The notes beneath the pieces were generated by a model, which was given only the letters and a program-made list of their open reading frames with translations, had not been told where the DNA came from and did not search any database. 34,112 bases of DNA, from NCBI GenBank assembly GCA_017473225.1, contig JAFUMG010000056.1, positions 1-34,112 on the forward strand, in the 5' to 3' direction. The translations under genes were made by a program, and so were the position numbers. The stretch is from Oscillospiraceae bacterium (lineage in GTDB: Bacteria; Bacillota; Clostridia; Oscillospirales; Oscillospiraceae). Each line of letters starts with the position of its first letter. Positions within the stretch are counted from its first letter, which is position 1. Positions 22,265-30,318 of the stretch are shown piece after piece.

Positions 22265-23287
22265 TTATTCCGCGCTGGAGTACTGCGCGTTGTACTCCTG
22301 GATCATGTCGTAGATGGGCTGCAGCTCGGGGCTGGCGGCCAGGATCTCCTCATGCAGGGGCATGACAGCCTCCTGGAAGGGGGCGGTGTCGGGGTACAGG
22401 AAGTTGACGCCCTGCTCATTCAGAGCCTGCTCCTTGGCTTCCTCGACAGCAGTCTCCCAAGCCTCACGCTGGACGGTGTTGATGATCTGGAAGCCCTCGT
22501 CAAAGATGGCCCGCTCTTCCTCGGACAGACCCTCCAGGAATGCCCAGTTGCACAGGACCAGGTCGGGCACCATCTGGTGCATGTCGTAGGAATAGTACTT
22601 GCAGACGTCGCCGTGACCGTTGGAGGTCAGGGCCAGCTCGTTGTTCTCAGCGCCGTTGATGATCTGGGACTGCAGCGCAGTGTAGACGTCGCCGAAGCCC
22701 ATGGGGGTAGCGGTGCCGCCCAGCAGCTCCATCATCTTAACGTTGGTGGCGGACTGCTGCACGCGGATCTTCAGGCCCTTCAGGTCAGCGGGGGAATTGA
22801 TGGGCTTGTCAACGGTGTAGAAGTTACGGGTACCGGCATCCAGCCAGGTGACGCAGACGAAGCCGGCGTCCTCAGTGGCCAGGAAGATGGGATCGGTGAC
22901 CTCGGGGTCCTCCATGGCGGCATGGTAAGCCTCCGCGCTGGAGAACAGGTAAGGCAGGTTGAAGATGGAATAATTGCTGGAGAAGGTCTCCATGATGGCG
23001 TTGGACGCGATGACGATGTCAATAGCGCCGGTCTGGGTCAGCTGCACCATCTCGTTCTGAGAACCGAGCAGCTCGCTGGGGTAAACCTCCACCTGGTACT
23101 TGTCGCCCAGCTCCTCGTTGATGAACTCAGCGAAGGCGGTGAGGCCGATGTGGGTGGGGTGGGTGGTGGCCTGGTTATGGCCGATTCGGATAATCCGCTT
23201 GCCGTCAGCAGCGCCGCCGCAGCCCGCGAACATGCAGGCCATCATGGCAACGACGAGAAGCAGGGCTATCCATTTTACTTTTTTCAT
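22265..23287 (-). CDS. dctP: TRAP transporter substrate-binding lipoprotein (DctP)
   Basis: A 340-residue lipoprotein receptor for a TRAP importer. Signal peptide and lipobox FAGC (Cys23) precede IRIGHNQATTHPTHIGLTAFAEFINEELGD, the DctP opening. The Arg-containing ligand segment is GLKIRVQQSATNVKMMELLGG, and FGDVYTALQSQIINGAENN follows. It leads the operon. The two-component genes upstream on the same strand and the SDR beyond them point to a sugar acid such as a hexuronate as ligand; this is inference from context. Confidence 0.93.
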   Translation of the reverse strand: MKKVKWIALLLVVAMMACMFAGCGGAADGKRIIRIGHNQATTHPTHIGLTAFAEFINEELGDKYQVEVYPSELLGSQNEMVQLTQTGAIDIVIASNAIMETFSSNYSIFNLPYLFSSAEAYHAAMEDPEVTDPIFLATEDAGFVCVTWLDAGTRNFYTVDKPINSPADLKGLKIRVQQSATNVKMMELLGGTATPMGFGDVYTALQSQIINGAENNELALTSNGHGDVCKYYSYDMHQMVPDLVLCNWAFLEGLSEEERAIFDEGFQIINTVQREAWETAVEEAKEQALNEQGVNFLYPDTAPFQEAVMPLHEEILAASPELQPIYDMIQEYNAQYSSAE

Positions 23288-23327
23288 AAAAATGGTTCCT
23301 CCTTGCCCAATAAATTAATGCAAGTTA

Positions 23328-23356
23328 ATCATAACAAATATGAACTTTCCATGAAA
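23328..23356 (-). promoter_or_regulatory. Weak promoter candidate of the TRAP operon
   Basis: Minus strand TTTCAT (23351-23356), 17-bp spacer, TATGAT (23328-23333). The poor -35 would fit a promoter that depends on the adjacent AraC-type response regulator. Confidence 0.4.
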
Positions 23357-23404
23357 CCAGAAATATTTGCGATTATAAGGACTTTTTTGTCGTCTTCTGC
23401 AAAA

Positions 23405-23454
23405 ACAAAAAATCAGGCGCCTTTTTTCTGGGATAATCCACCAAAGGCGCCTGA
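23405..23454 (-). terminator. Terminator of the two-component operon
   Basis: A 12-bp stem, TCAGGCGCCTTT with AAAGGCGCCTGA (23413-23424 and 23443-23454), an 18-nt loop, and TTTTTTGTTTTTG on the minus strand. Confidence 0.8.
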
Positions 23455-23470
23455 AAATGTTACTTTTTTA

Positions 23471-24262
23471 TTATTTTGGCAGCCGATCCGCGGCGAGGCG
23501 GAATTCCGAGGGGGTGGTGCCGGTGATCCGCTTGAATACCCGGGCGAAATAGTTGGAATCGCTGTAGCCGCAGGCGACGCTGACATCCTTGATGCCCATG
23601 CCGGACTCCGCCAGCAGCGTCTTGGCCTTCTCGATCCGGTACTCGTTCAGATAGGCCGAGAAATTCACCCGGAAGCACTCCTTGAACAGCTTGCAGAAAT
23701 AGGCGTCGGAATAATTCATGGCCTGGGCCGCGTCCTGCATGGAAAGCTCCCTGGCGTAATTCTCCGCGATGAAGGTCTGGATCTTCTCCCGGACGCTGCT
23801 GAGCCGCAGGTCCTCCTTCTCCTCCGCCCGGGGCGCGGGCTCCTCCGGATGGTAGCTGTATTCCCCGAACAGGCCGTGCTCCACGGCCATGTCATAGGTG
23901 TGCATGGCGGCCTCCACGGCGTAGAGCAGCTCCTTCTCGTCATAGGGCTTCAGGATATAGTCCATGGCCCGGACCGCGATGGCCTGCTTGGCATAGGAGA
24001 AATTATCAAAGGCCGACAGGAAGAGGATCACACAGGGCATCCCCTGCTCCCGGATCCGGCGGGCCACCTCCAGGCCGCTGCACCCCGGCATCTGGATATC
24101 CAGGACGGCGATCTGAGCCCCGTCCCGCTCCAGGATCTCCAGGGCCTCCCGGCCGTTCTTCGCTTCAAAAATGGCGCACTGGTCCCCCAGCTGCTGCTTC
24201 AGGGTCCTGCAAAGGACCTTCCGCTCGATCATCTCGTCCTCCGCCACCAGAATTTTATACAT
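23471..24262 (-). CDS. YesN-type response regulator with AraC output domain
   Basis: A 263-residue transcription activator. The receiver domain (residues 1-120) has acidic pocket residues in LVAEDE, the phosphorylated Asp55 in VLDIQMPG, the conserved Ser/Thr in FLSAFD and Lys in LKPYD. The C-terminal 100 residues form an AraC helix-turn-helix pair, AMNYSDAYFCKLFKECFRVNFSAYLNEYRI and then GYSDSNYFARVFKRITGTTPSEFR. Its ATG overlaps the kinase gene's end by 8 bp. Position just upstream of the TRAP operon suggests it activates those genes in response to the transported substrate. Confidence 0.93.
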   Translation of the reverse strand: MYKILVAEDEMIERKVLCRTLKQQLGDQCAIFEAKNGREALEILERDGAQIAVLDIQMPGCSGLEVARRIREQGMPCVILFLSAFDNFSYAKQAIAVRAMDYILKPYDEKELLYAVEAAMHTYDMAVEHGLFGEYSYHPEEPAPRAEEKEDLRLSSVREKIQTFIAENYARELSMQDAAQAMNYSDAYFCKLFKECFRVNFSAYLNEYRIEKAKTLLAESGMGIKDVSVACGYSDSNYFARVFKRITGTTPSEFRLAADRLPK

Positions 24263-25736
24263 TCACGTCACGCTCCCTCTCTTGCGGAATCACCAGCTGG
24301 ATCACCGTTCCCCGCCCCGGCCTGCTGTAGATCCGCAGACCTCCCTCGGGGTACAGCATGGCGATCCGCCGACTGATATTGCCCAGGCCGATGCCCCGGC
24401 CCGTCTGTTCGCTGCGGCTGATCTTCCGGCGGAGCTCCTCCAGCTCCCGGTCCGTCATACCCTTGCCGTTATCGGCCATGGACACGATGACCGCGCCGTC
24501 CTCCTGCCAGATCCGCAGCGTGATGCTGCCCTTTTCCTCTTTGTAACCCAGTCCGTGGACGAAGGCGTTCTCCGCCAGGGGCTGCAGGGTAAAGGACGGG
24601 ATCCGCACCTTCCCCTCATCCACCCGGATGATCCTGCGGTAGCGCACCCGGCCGTCGAAGCGCATCTGCTGGATGTAGATATAGTCCTCCAGCGCTTCCA
24701 GCTCCTGCTCCAGGTATACCTCCTGGGCCTTGGTCCGCAGATTATAGCGGAACAGGTTGCCCAGGGCCAGGATCATGCGGTTGGTGGTCTCGGCCTCCTC
24801 CAGCCGAGCCATGCAGGAGATCATGTTCAGGGTGTTGAACAGGAAATGGGGGTTGACCTGGCTTTTCAGCATTTCCAGCCGGGTCCGCTCCAAGTTTTTC
24901 TCCGTCTCCAGCCGGGACACCTCTTCCCGGTGCAGCGCTTCCAGAGTACTGATGTGCTCAGCGGTGGCGTGCTTCATCCGGTTGAAGGCGGCGGTCAGCT
25001 CTCCCATCTCGTCGGCGCTGCGGACCTCCAGATCGGGACCGGAGAAATCATTCTCCGCGATCCGGCGTGATTCCCCCGCCATCAGGAGGGTAGGCCGTAC
25101 CACTGACACCGACAGCAGCCGCATGATATAGACCACCACCAGCACCGCCGCTCCCAGCAGAAGCAGGAAAAACCAGGGCAGGATCTCAAACAGCATGACT
25201 TTGGCGGTATAGGCGTGGTTGTTTTCTTCCAGCGTCACCTGCACCAGCCGCAGGGCGTAGTCGGACAGGTACTCCTGCATCTGGCGCACCCGGTACAGCT
25301 CGTCCACATACCCTTCCGCGTCGGGCTCCATGGCGATCAGCCGGTCCCGGGCCTCCCGGTAGCCCTCATAGCCATGGACGATGTTCCAGGTCCGGGCGTA
25401 CCGTTCCTCCCCGATGGCGCCGCAGTCAAAGGGCAGGGCCCCGACGCACCGCCGGGAAGCGGCGCAGGCCTCCTGGTAATTGCGCATATTTTCCTGAGAC
25501 GCTTCCCGGATGTAGCTTTCGAAGGCCTTCTGCTCGTTTTCGATGGCCTCCTGGGCGTCGCAGCAGATCACATTATCCTGCAGCAGCAGGTCCGTCTCGT
25601 CGAAGGTGGTCTGGCTGATGGCGATGACGGTGCCCAGCGTCACGATCAGCACCGACAAAATGGCCAGAAACCACACCATCACCTTGCGCCGCAGGGAAAC
25701 ACGGCTCCAGCCCTTTTTCCGATCCGCCACAGCCAT
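24255..25736 (-). CDS. YesM-type sensor histidine kinase
   Basis: A 493-residue membrane kinase of the LytS/YesM class. The first transmembrane helix is at about 18-40, followed by an extracytoplasmic sensor region to about 180 and a second helix at 183-205. A HAMP domain (ARRIAEND-type, 206-262) links to a coiled coil, then the His_kinase domain with His297 in KSQVNPHFLFNTLN. The HATPase part has the N box LAENAFVHGLG and the Gly boxes ADNGKGM and GIGLGNISRRI. It is translationally coupled to the AraC-type regulator. The sensed signal is unknown; sugar acids are plausible from context. Confidence 0.93.
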   Translation of the reverse strand: MAVADRKKGWSRVSLRRKVMVWFLAILSVLIVTLGTVIAISQTTFDETDLLLQDNVICCDAQEAIENEQKAFESYIREASQENMRNYQEACAASRRCVGALPFDCGAIGEERYARTWNIVHGYEGYREARDRLIAMEPDAEGYVDELYRVRQMQEYLSDYALRLVQVTLEENNHAYTAKVMLFEILPWFFLLLLGAAVLVVVYIMRLLSVSVVRPTLLMAGESRRIAENDFSGPDLEVRSADEMGELTAAFNRMKHATAEHISTLEALHREEVSRLETEKNLERTRLEMLKSQVNPHFLFNTLNMISCMARLEEAETTNRMILALGNLFRYNLRTKAQEVYLEQELEALEDYIYIQQMRFDGRVRYRRIIRVDEGKVRIPSFTLQPLAENAFVHGLGYKEEKGSITLRIWQEDGAVIVSMADNGKGMTDRELEELRRKISRSEQTGRGIGLGNISRRIAMLYPEGGLRIYSRPGRGTVIQLVIPQERERDVNV

Positions 25737-25764
25737 ATCCCCCCATCATTTCGGATTTGATTAT

Positions 25765-25793
25765 ATTGTATCAGCTTTTTTCTGCGAATTCAA
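25765..25793 (-). promoter_or_regulatory. Promoter of the YesMN-type operon
   Basis: Minus strand TTGAAT (25788-25793), 17-bp spacer, TACAAT (25765-25770). TATAAT overlaps 5 bp further down as an alternative -10. Confidence 0.72.
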
Positions 25794-25865
25794 CAAAAAG
25801 CATTCTGCCGCCCCTGAAATATCCCGAATTTCCGTTTCTTTTTCCCGTAACCTTTACAAATTGCG

Positions 25866-25898
25866 CAATTTTATCCTAATGATTACAATTTTATCCTA
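25866..25898. promoter_or_regulatory. Direct repeats, candidate AraC-type operator
   Basis: CAATTTTATCCTA occurs at 25866-25878 and again at 25886-25898, exactly 20 bp apart, with an inverted CCTATCC-type partner (GGATAGG) at 25914-25920. Two direct repeats about two helical turns apart are the usual binding layout of AraC-type regulators. They lie between the divergent kinase and SDR genes. Confidence 0.55.
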
Positions 25899-25996
25899 TT
25901 GTGATTTCCATTTGGATAGGTTACCATATTTTCAGGAACGAATCAGCAGCTTATTTGTATGAAACACATAAAATACATAAGATGGAGTGATACAGT

Positions 25997-26848
25997 ATGA
26001 ATCAAAACGTCCTGAATACCGATCTGACCGGCAAGGTGGCCGTTGTCACCGGCGCCGGCGGCGTCCTGTGCAGCTATCTGGCCAAGGTCCTGGCCCGTGC
26101 CGGCGCCAAGGTGGCCCTGGTGAACCGCTCTGAGGAGGCCATCAACCTGTACGCCGCTGAGATCAACGCCGAGGGCGGCATCGCCAAGGCCTACAAGGGC
26201 AATGTCCTCATCAAAGCCGACATGGAGCGCATCGCCGACCAGGTCCTGGCCGATCTGGGCCCCTGCGACATCCTGGTCAACGGCGCCGGCGGCAACAACG
26301 CCAGAGCCAACACCGATAAGGAATACTACGAGCCCGGCGACATCGACGCCGACACCAAGAGCTTCTTCGACCTGGACGACGAGGGCGTCAACATGGTCCT
26401 GGGCCTGAACTTCAACGGCACCCTGATCCCCACCCAGGCCTTCGCCAAGCACATGGTCCGCAACGGCGGCGGCAACATCATCAACATCTCCTCCATGAAC
26501 GCCTTCACCCCCCTGACCAAGATCCCCGCCTACTCCGGCGCCAAGGCCGCTGTGTCCAATTTCACCCAGTGGCTGGCCGTCCATTTCAGCAAGGTGGGCA
26601 TCCGTGTCAATGCCATCGCCCCCGGCTTCTTTGTCAGCAAGCAGAACTACAACCTGCTGTTCAACGAGGACGGCTCCCCCTCCGCCCGTGCCAAGAAGAT
26701 CCTGACCGGCACCCCCATGGACCGCTTCGGCAAGACCGAGGAGCTGGCCGGCGGCCTGCTGTTCCTGGTCAATGACGAAGCCGCCAGCTTCATCACCGGC
26801 GTAGTCCTGCCCATCGACGGCGGCTTCTCCGCCTATTCCGGCGTGTAA
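25997..26848 (+). CDS. SDR oxidoreductase, D-mannonate oxidoreductase (UxuB/YjmF)-like
   Basis: A 283-residue NAD(P)-dependent short-chain dehydrogenase. The Rossmann motif is VVTGAGGVL (17-24), the NxAG equivalent is VNGAGGNN, and the catalytic Ser (about 165), Tyr179 and Lys183 lie in INISSMNAF and YSGAKAA. The segments TKIPAYSGAKAAVSNFTQWLAVHF and APGFFVSKQN, and the C-terminal PIDGGFSAYSG, are typical of SDR-type fructuronate reductases that interconvert D-fructuronate and D-mannonate. GGAGTG precedes the ATG. It is divergent from the two-component genes, and no uxuA or uxaC lies in the window. It could reduce another keto-sugar acid. Confidence 0.85.
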   Translation: MNQNVLNTDLTGKVAVVTGAGGVLCSYLAKVLARAGAKVALVNRSEEAINLYAAEINAEGGIAKAYKGNVLIKADMERIADQVLADLGPCDILVNGAGGNNARANTDKEYYEPGDIDADTKSFFDLDDEGVNMVLGLNFNGTLIPTQAFAKHMVRNGGGNIINISSMNAFTPLTKIPAYSGAKAAVSNFTQWLAVHFSKVGIRVNAIAPGFFVSKQNYNLLFNEDGSPSARAKKILTGTPMDRFGKTEELAGGLLFLVNDEAASFITGVVLPIDGGFSAYSGV

Positions 26849-26870
26849 TTTCATAACGCATGTCATTCCG

Positions 26871-26908
26871 GGCATCCGCGGCTGGCTCCGCGGATGCCTT
26901 TCTTTTTC
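26871..26908 (+). terminator. Terminator of the SDR gene
   Basis: An 11-bp stem, GGCATCCGCGG (26871-26881) with CCGCGGATGCC (26888-26898), 6-nt loop, then TTTCTTTTT. Confidence 0.92.
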
Positions 26909-26940
26909 GCGGTGAAAAAACTTTGGAACATCATCCCATC

Positions 26941-27042
26941 CTTTCCGCAAATACCCGGACATATAAAAAAGGTTCCGGGAAAAGATAGTGATGCGGAAAG
27001 AAAAGACGTTTTCCCCGGAAAACATCGGCTCTTTCCGGGAAA
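26941..27042. repeat. Repeated TTCCGGGAA-type palindromes before the spore gene
   Basis: Three short palindromes occur at 26973-26983 (TTCCGGGAAAA), 27011-27020 (TTCCCCGGAA) and 27033-27042 (TTCCGGGAAA). The first is enclosed by a perfect 9-bp inverted repeat (CTTTCCGCA at 26941-26949, TGCGGAAAG at 26992-27000). They lie in the leader of the spore protein gene and could be an operator or an RNA structure. I could not place a clear sigma-G promoter. Confidence 0.5.
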
Positions 27043-27063
27043 AACGACAAAGGAGAGATTGGT

Positions 27064-27321
27064 ATGAAGAGCAACAACCAGATCAACATCCCCGAAGCCC
27101 GGGAGGCAATGGACAAGTTCAAGATGCAGGCCGCGTCCGAGGTCGGCGTCAACCTGCAGAACGGCTACAACGGCCACCTGACCAGCCGCGAAGCCGGCTC
27201 CGTCGGCGGCCAGATGGTCAAGAACGTTTGTCCCGGACGAACTAAGAAATTTGAGAGAATCAGTCGGGTTTCTGCGGGATATGTGCAAAAGGTTGCGTAC
27301 ATAACAGCGGTCACAGTCTAG
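27064..27321 (+). CDS. Alpha/beta small acid-soluble spore protein with replaced C-terminus
   Basis: An 85-residue ORF. Residues 1 to about 53 are an alpha/beta-type SASP, the DNA-coating proteins of forespores: IPEAREAMDKFKMQAASEVGVNL, the germination protease site region, and GHLTSREAGSVGGQMVK. Normal members then continue for about 10-15 residues with a Lys/Met/Gln helix. Here the frame runs into 32 unrelated residues beginning NVCPGRTKKFER. The change point, near 27222, coincides with a drop in GC that continues to the end of the window. AGGAGAG precedes the ATG. The protein may be impaired, and the locus looks like the edge of an insertion or rearrangement. Confidence 0.8.
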   Translation: MKSNNQINIPEAREAMDKFKMQAASEVGVNLQNGYNGHLTSREAGSVGGQMVKNVCPGRTKKFERISRVSAGYVQKVAYITAVTV

Positions 27322-27349
27322 CTGTTACTTACTCCCTGTATGTAGCAAC
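27292..27349. repeat. Imperfect inverted repeat near the junction
   Basis: GTTGCGTACATAACAGC (27292-27308) is partly complementary to GCTGTTAC...TATGTAGCAAC (27321-27349), the right arm carrying about 12 extra bases. It lies just beyond the point where the spore gene is broken and could be the end of an element or a recombination site. Confidence 0.4.
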
Positions 27350-27388
27350 TTTTCGATATCATCACATTTCGATTCATTTTTTACAACG

Positions 27389-27419
27389 AACAGAGCCAGC
27401 TCCGGGAGCTGGCTCTGTT
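27389..27419. terminator. Terminator hairpin after the ABC operon
   Basis: A 14-bp stem, AACAGAGCCAGCTC (27389-27402) with its complement at 27406-27419, 3-nt loop. It lies 18 bp after the ATPase stop. The T-tracts on both sides are modest, so direction is uncertain. Confidence 0.7.
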
Positions 27420-27436
27420 ACTTTATTGATTACAAC

Positions 27437-28513
27437 TTACAGAACATGGATATTTTCTTTCTCAAAGGCAACCCATGCCGTATCGCCGACAGCATAGATT
27501 TTCTTATTTCTGGGATTATAGTCCGTGATCTTTACCAGGGTATCACCCACCATCACATGGTAGTTCTGGTAAGAGCCCATGAAGCAGGACACGATGACCT
27601 TACAGGGCAGAACACCACTGTCTGCCAGGACAGCGGATTCGGGACGAAGAACCAGAGTGCACTCCTTGCCCTCCGGCAGTTCAGAAACGCCTACCACAGG
27701 GACCTTATGGCCTTCCACGGTGACGATACCGCCATTGCCATCCTTTGCAGAGAGATTGCCCTTCAGGAAGTTTGCTTCTCCGATGAAGTCGGCAACGAAT
27801 TCACTGGCGGGATGGTAGTAAATCTCCTGGGGAGAACCGATCTGCGCCACAACACCTTTTTCCATAATGATGATCTGATCAGAAAGAGCCATGGCTTCAG
27901 ACTGATCGTGGGTAACATAGATAGCGGTGATACCGGCCTCCTGCTGGATCCGGCGGATCTCGGTACGCATGGTAACACGGAGCTTGGCATCCAGATTGGA
28001 CAGAGGCTCGTCAAACAGCAGCACACCGGGTTCCAGAACCAGTGCTCTTGCCAGAGCAACACGCTGCTGCTGGCCGCCGGAAAGCTGGTTTGTCATGCGG
28101 GATTCCATGCCTTCCAGGCCAACCAATTTCAGAATTCTGGTAACCTTCTCCTTTATGGTGGCCTTATCCATTTTCCGCAGCTTCAGGCCATAGGCAACAT
28201 TGTCAAAAATGTTGTAGTGGGGCAGCAGTGCGTAGCTCTGGAAGACCATAGCCGTATCGCGTTTGTTGGGAGTCAGTGCGTTTATCGGCTCGCCGCCCAG
28301 ATAAATTTCACCTTCATCAGGACTTTCAAAGCCTGCGATCATACGCAGTGTTGTGGTCTTACCGCAGCCGGAGGGACCCAGCAAAGTTACGAAAGAACCG
28401 GGGGTGATCTCCAGAGAGGTATCCTTTACCGCGTAAAAATCTTTTCCTGTTTTGGGATCCTGGTAAATTTTGGAAATATGTTCCAGAATGACTCCTTTTT
28501 TCTCTTTAGCCAT
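27437..28513 (-). CDS. ABC transporter ATPase, FbpC/PotA type
   Basis: A 358-residue ATPase of the iron/polyamine/organophosphate importer group. Walker A GPSGCGKTT is at 46-54, the Q-loop at FQSYALLPH, the signature LSGGQQQR at 144-151 and Walker B VLLFDEPLSNLD from 164. The C-terminal 110 residues form a TOBE-like regulatory domain. It ends the operon, one base after the permease stop. Codon use is less GC-rich than in the left part of the window. The substrate cannot be read from this subunit. Confidence 0.9.
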   Translation of the reverse strand: MAKEKKGVILEHISKIYQDPKTGKDFYAVKDTSLEITPGSFVTLLGPSGCGKTTTLRMIAGFESPDEGEIYLGGEPINALTPNKRDTAMVFQSYALLPHYNIFDNVAYGLKLRKMDKATIKEKVTRILKLVGLEGMESRMTNQLSGGQQQRVALARALVLEPGVLLFDEPLSNLDAKLRVTMRTEIRRIQQEAGITAIYVTHDQSEAMALSDQIIIMEKGVVAQIGSPQEIYYHPASEFVADFIGEANFLKGNLSAKDGNGGIVTVEGHKVPVVGVSELPEGKECTLVLRPESAVLADSGVLPCKVIVSCFMGSYQNYHVMVGDTLVKITDYNPRNKKIYAVGDTAWVAFEKENIHVL

Positions 28514-28514
28514 A

Positions 28515-30230
28515 TCAGTCGACCTCCTTCAGTTTCCGGCTGGTTCCGAAATACTTGATAAACAGATTCATCAGCAGCACCGAACCATAGGTGATGACGA
28601 TGAGAATAGTAGCAAATGCGCAGGCAATACCGTAAGAACCCTTTTCCGCAAACTCATTGATCTGAACTGTGATCAGCAGGAACTGAGGAGTTACCAGCAG
28701 AATGATTGCAGAAATAGCGGTAATGCTGCGGACAAATGCAGTCACAAGACCACTCAGGAACGAATCCTTGATCAGCGGCAACGTCACAGTCATAAATACC
28801 CGGAAGCTGTCGGCACCCATATCGTAGGCGGATTCTTCAATGCTCTTATCGATCTGCCGCAGGGCGGAAATACCGCTTCGGGTACCAGTAGGCAGAGATC
28901 TAACCACAAAGACAATGATCAGAATGGCTGCGCTGCCATAAATACCGGACAGGAATCCGGTGCCAAAGACACCGTTGACGAAGCCACGGATATAGCCGAT
29001 TCCCAGAACCGTTCCGGGAACTGCCATAGCCAGCATGGAAACGAACTCAATAAAGCCCTTGGCCTTGAATTTCCGCTTAACCACCAGGTAAGAGATGATC
29101 ATACTCAGCAGGGCCGTGATCGGCGCAGAGGCCAGAGACAGCAGGAAGGAATCCCGGAAAGCCTTAAAGCCCTTGTATTTCTCAAAGACACGCACAAACC
29201 ATTTGGTGGTTAGGCTAAAATCATAACCCCAAGTATTGAACAGCGCACCAAAGGGAACACAGATGTACATCATAATGACGAACAACGCAATCAGAGAACA
29301 CACAATGGTCAGAGGAACGGTCACAGACTTGTCCTCAATCAGCATTCTGGCACGGGATGCCTTGCCGGTGAGGGTCGCTGCTGTTTTGGCTTCCAGAATG
29401 TATTTCTGCACCAGATACATGGCCAGAGTGATGGCCAGCAGCACCACTGCCATGGCAGCTGCGCCTTCCTTGTCATAAGCGCCGGTAATCTGCAGATAAA
29501 TGGTGGTAGCCAGAGTATCATAAGAACCGCCGATAATCATGGGGTTGGCAAAGTCCGCAATGGACTCAATGAAGGTCACCAGGAAGGCATTACCCAAACC
29601 CGGCAGGATCAGAGGCCAGGTCACATCCGCGAAAACACGGAATCGGGAAGCGCCCATGTCCCGGGCTGCCTCTTCCAGAGAAGGATCGATGTTTTTCAGC
29701 AGGCCCTTTAGCATCATGTAGCAAACCGGGAAAAAGGTCAGGGTCTGGACAATGGTGATGCCCCAGAAGCCGTAGACGCTGTTGTCATAGATCTTCAGCA
29801 GATACCGGGTGATGATACCCGCCTTGCCGAATAGCATGATCATGGATAAGGAAAGCACAAAAGGTGGAGAAACAACAGGCAGCATGGAGACGACCTGAAA
29901 AAGGCCTCCCATAAACTTACTGTGAACCTTCACATAAACCTCCACATAGGCGAACAGGAGGCCCAGAATGGTGGAGAAAATGCCCACCGCAAAACCAACT
30001 TTCAACGTGTTGGTGATAGCGGTCCGGAAAGATTTCATAGCAAAGATCCGCTTGAAGATATCCATCGTCAGGCCTGTTTCCTTGCCGTAAACGCTGTCCA
30101 CCAGCAGTACTGCTAGAGGATATAAAATAAACAATGTCAGAAATGTAATGAGAACCACGATGGTGGTGACCATAATAGGGTCAGCCAGCAATTTTTTGCG
30201 GTCCAGTGCCGCGCTCTGGCGTGTTGCCAT
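28515..30230 (-). CDS. ABC transporter fused permease, FbpB/AfuB type
   Basis: A 571-residue membrane protein made of two fused permease halves, about 12 helices. Each half has an EAA loop for the ATPase: EEAARDMGASRFRVFADVTWPLILPG at about 186-211, and EESAYDMGADSFRVFMTVTLPLI in the second half. This duplication is typical of FbpB, AfuB and ThiP-like permeases. AAAGGAGGA lies 9 bp before the ATG. A hairpin at 30263-30292 separates it from the binding protein gene and probably lowers its level relative to the receptor. Confidence 0.9.
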   Translation of the reverse strand: MATRQSAALDRKKLLADPIMVTTIVVLITFLTLFILYPLAVLLVDSVYGKETGLTMDIFKRIFAMKSFRTAITNTLKVGFAVGIFSTILGLLFAYVEVYVKVHSKFMGGLFQVVSMLPVVSPPFVLSLSMIMLFGKAGIITRYLLKIYDNSVYGFWGITIVQTLTFFPVCYMMLKGLLKNIDPSLEEAARDMGASRFRVFADVTWPLILPGLGNAFLVTFIESIADFANPMIIGGSYDTLATTIYLQITGAYDKEGAAAMAVVLLAITLAMYLVQKYILEAKTAATLTGKASRARMLIEDKSVTVPLTIVCSLIALFVIMMYICVPFGALFNTWGYDFSLTTKWFVRVFEKYKGFKAFRDSFLLSLASAPITALLSMIISYLVVKRKFKAKGFIEFVSMLAMAVPGTVLGIGYIRGFVNGVFGTGFLSGIYGSAAILIIVFVVRSLPTGTRSGISALRQIDKSIEESAYDMGADSFRVFMTVTLPLIKDSFLSGLVTAFVRSITAISAIILLVTPQFLLITVQINEFAEKGSYGIACAFATILIVITYGSVLLMNLFIKYFGTSRKLKEVD

Positions 30231-30262
30231 CGGCAGATTCCTCCTTTCGGGAACAGAAAAGG

Positions 30263-30292
30263 CGGGGGATGGAGGCGATCCTCCATCCCCCG
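30263..30292 (-). terminator. Intercistronic attenuator hairpin
   Basis: A perfect 13-bp stem (30263-30275 with 30280-30292), 4-nt loop, followed on the minus strand by CCTTTTCTG. It lies between the receptor and permease genes, with no promoter seen after it, so partial read-through is likely. Confidence 0.75.
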
Positions 30293-30318
30293 TTTCGTGG
30301 GTTATGTAATTTAAGAAC

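Noticed and set aside
20617..22365. 582-codon plus-strand ORF opposite dctM and dctQ
   Set aside because: Extremely rich in Asp, Gly, Gln and His, with no ribosome-binding site logic; it is the antisense of membrane protein codons.
22169..24376. 735-codon plus-strand ORF opposite dctP and the response regulator
   Set aside because: It lies antisense to well-supported genes with family motifs; such long antisense frames are expected in GC-rich DNA with strong third-position bias. It is Gln/His/Leu-rich with no recognisable motif.
27222..27321. Start of a serine recombinase in the tail VAYITAV
   Set aside because: The resemblance is limited to a few residues and the frame stops at once, so no recombinase claim can be made.
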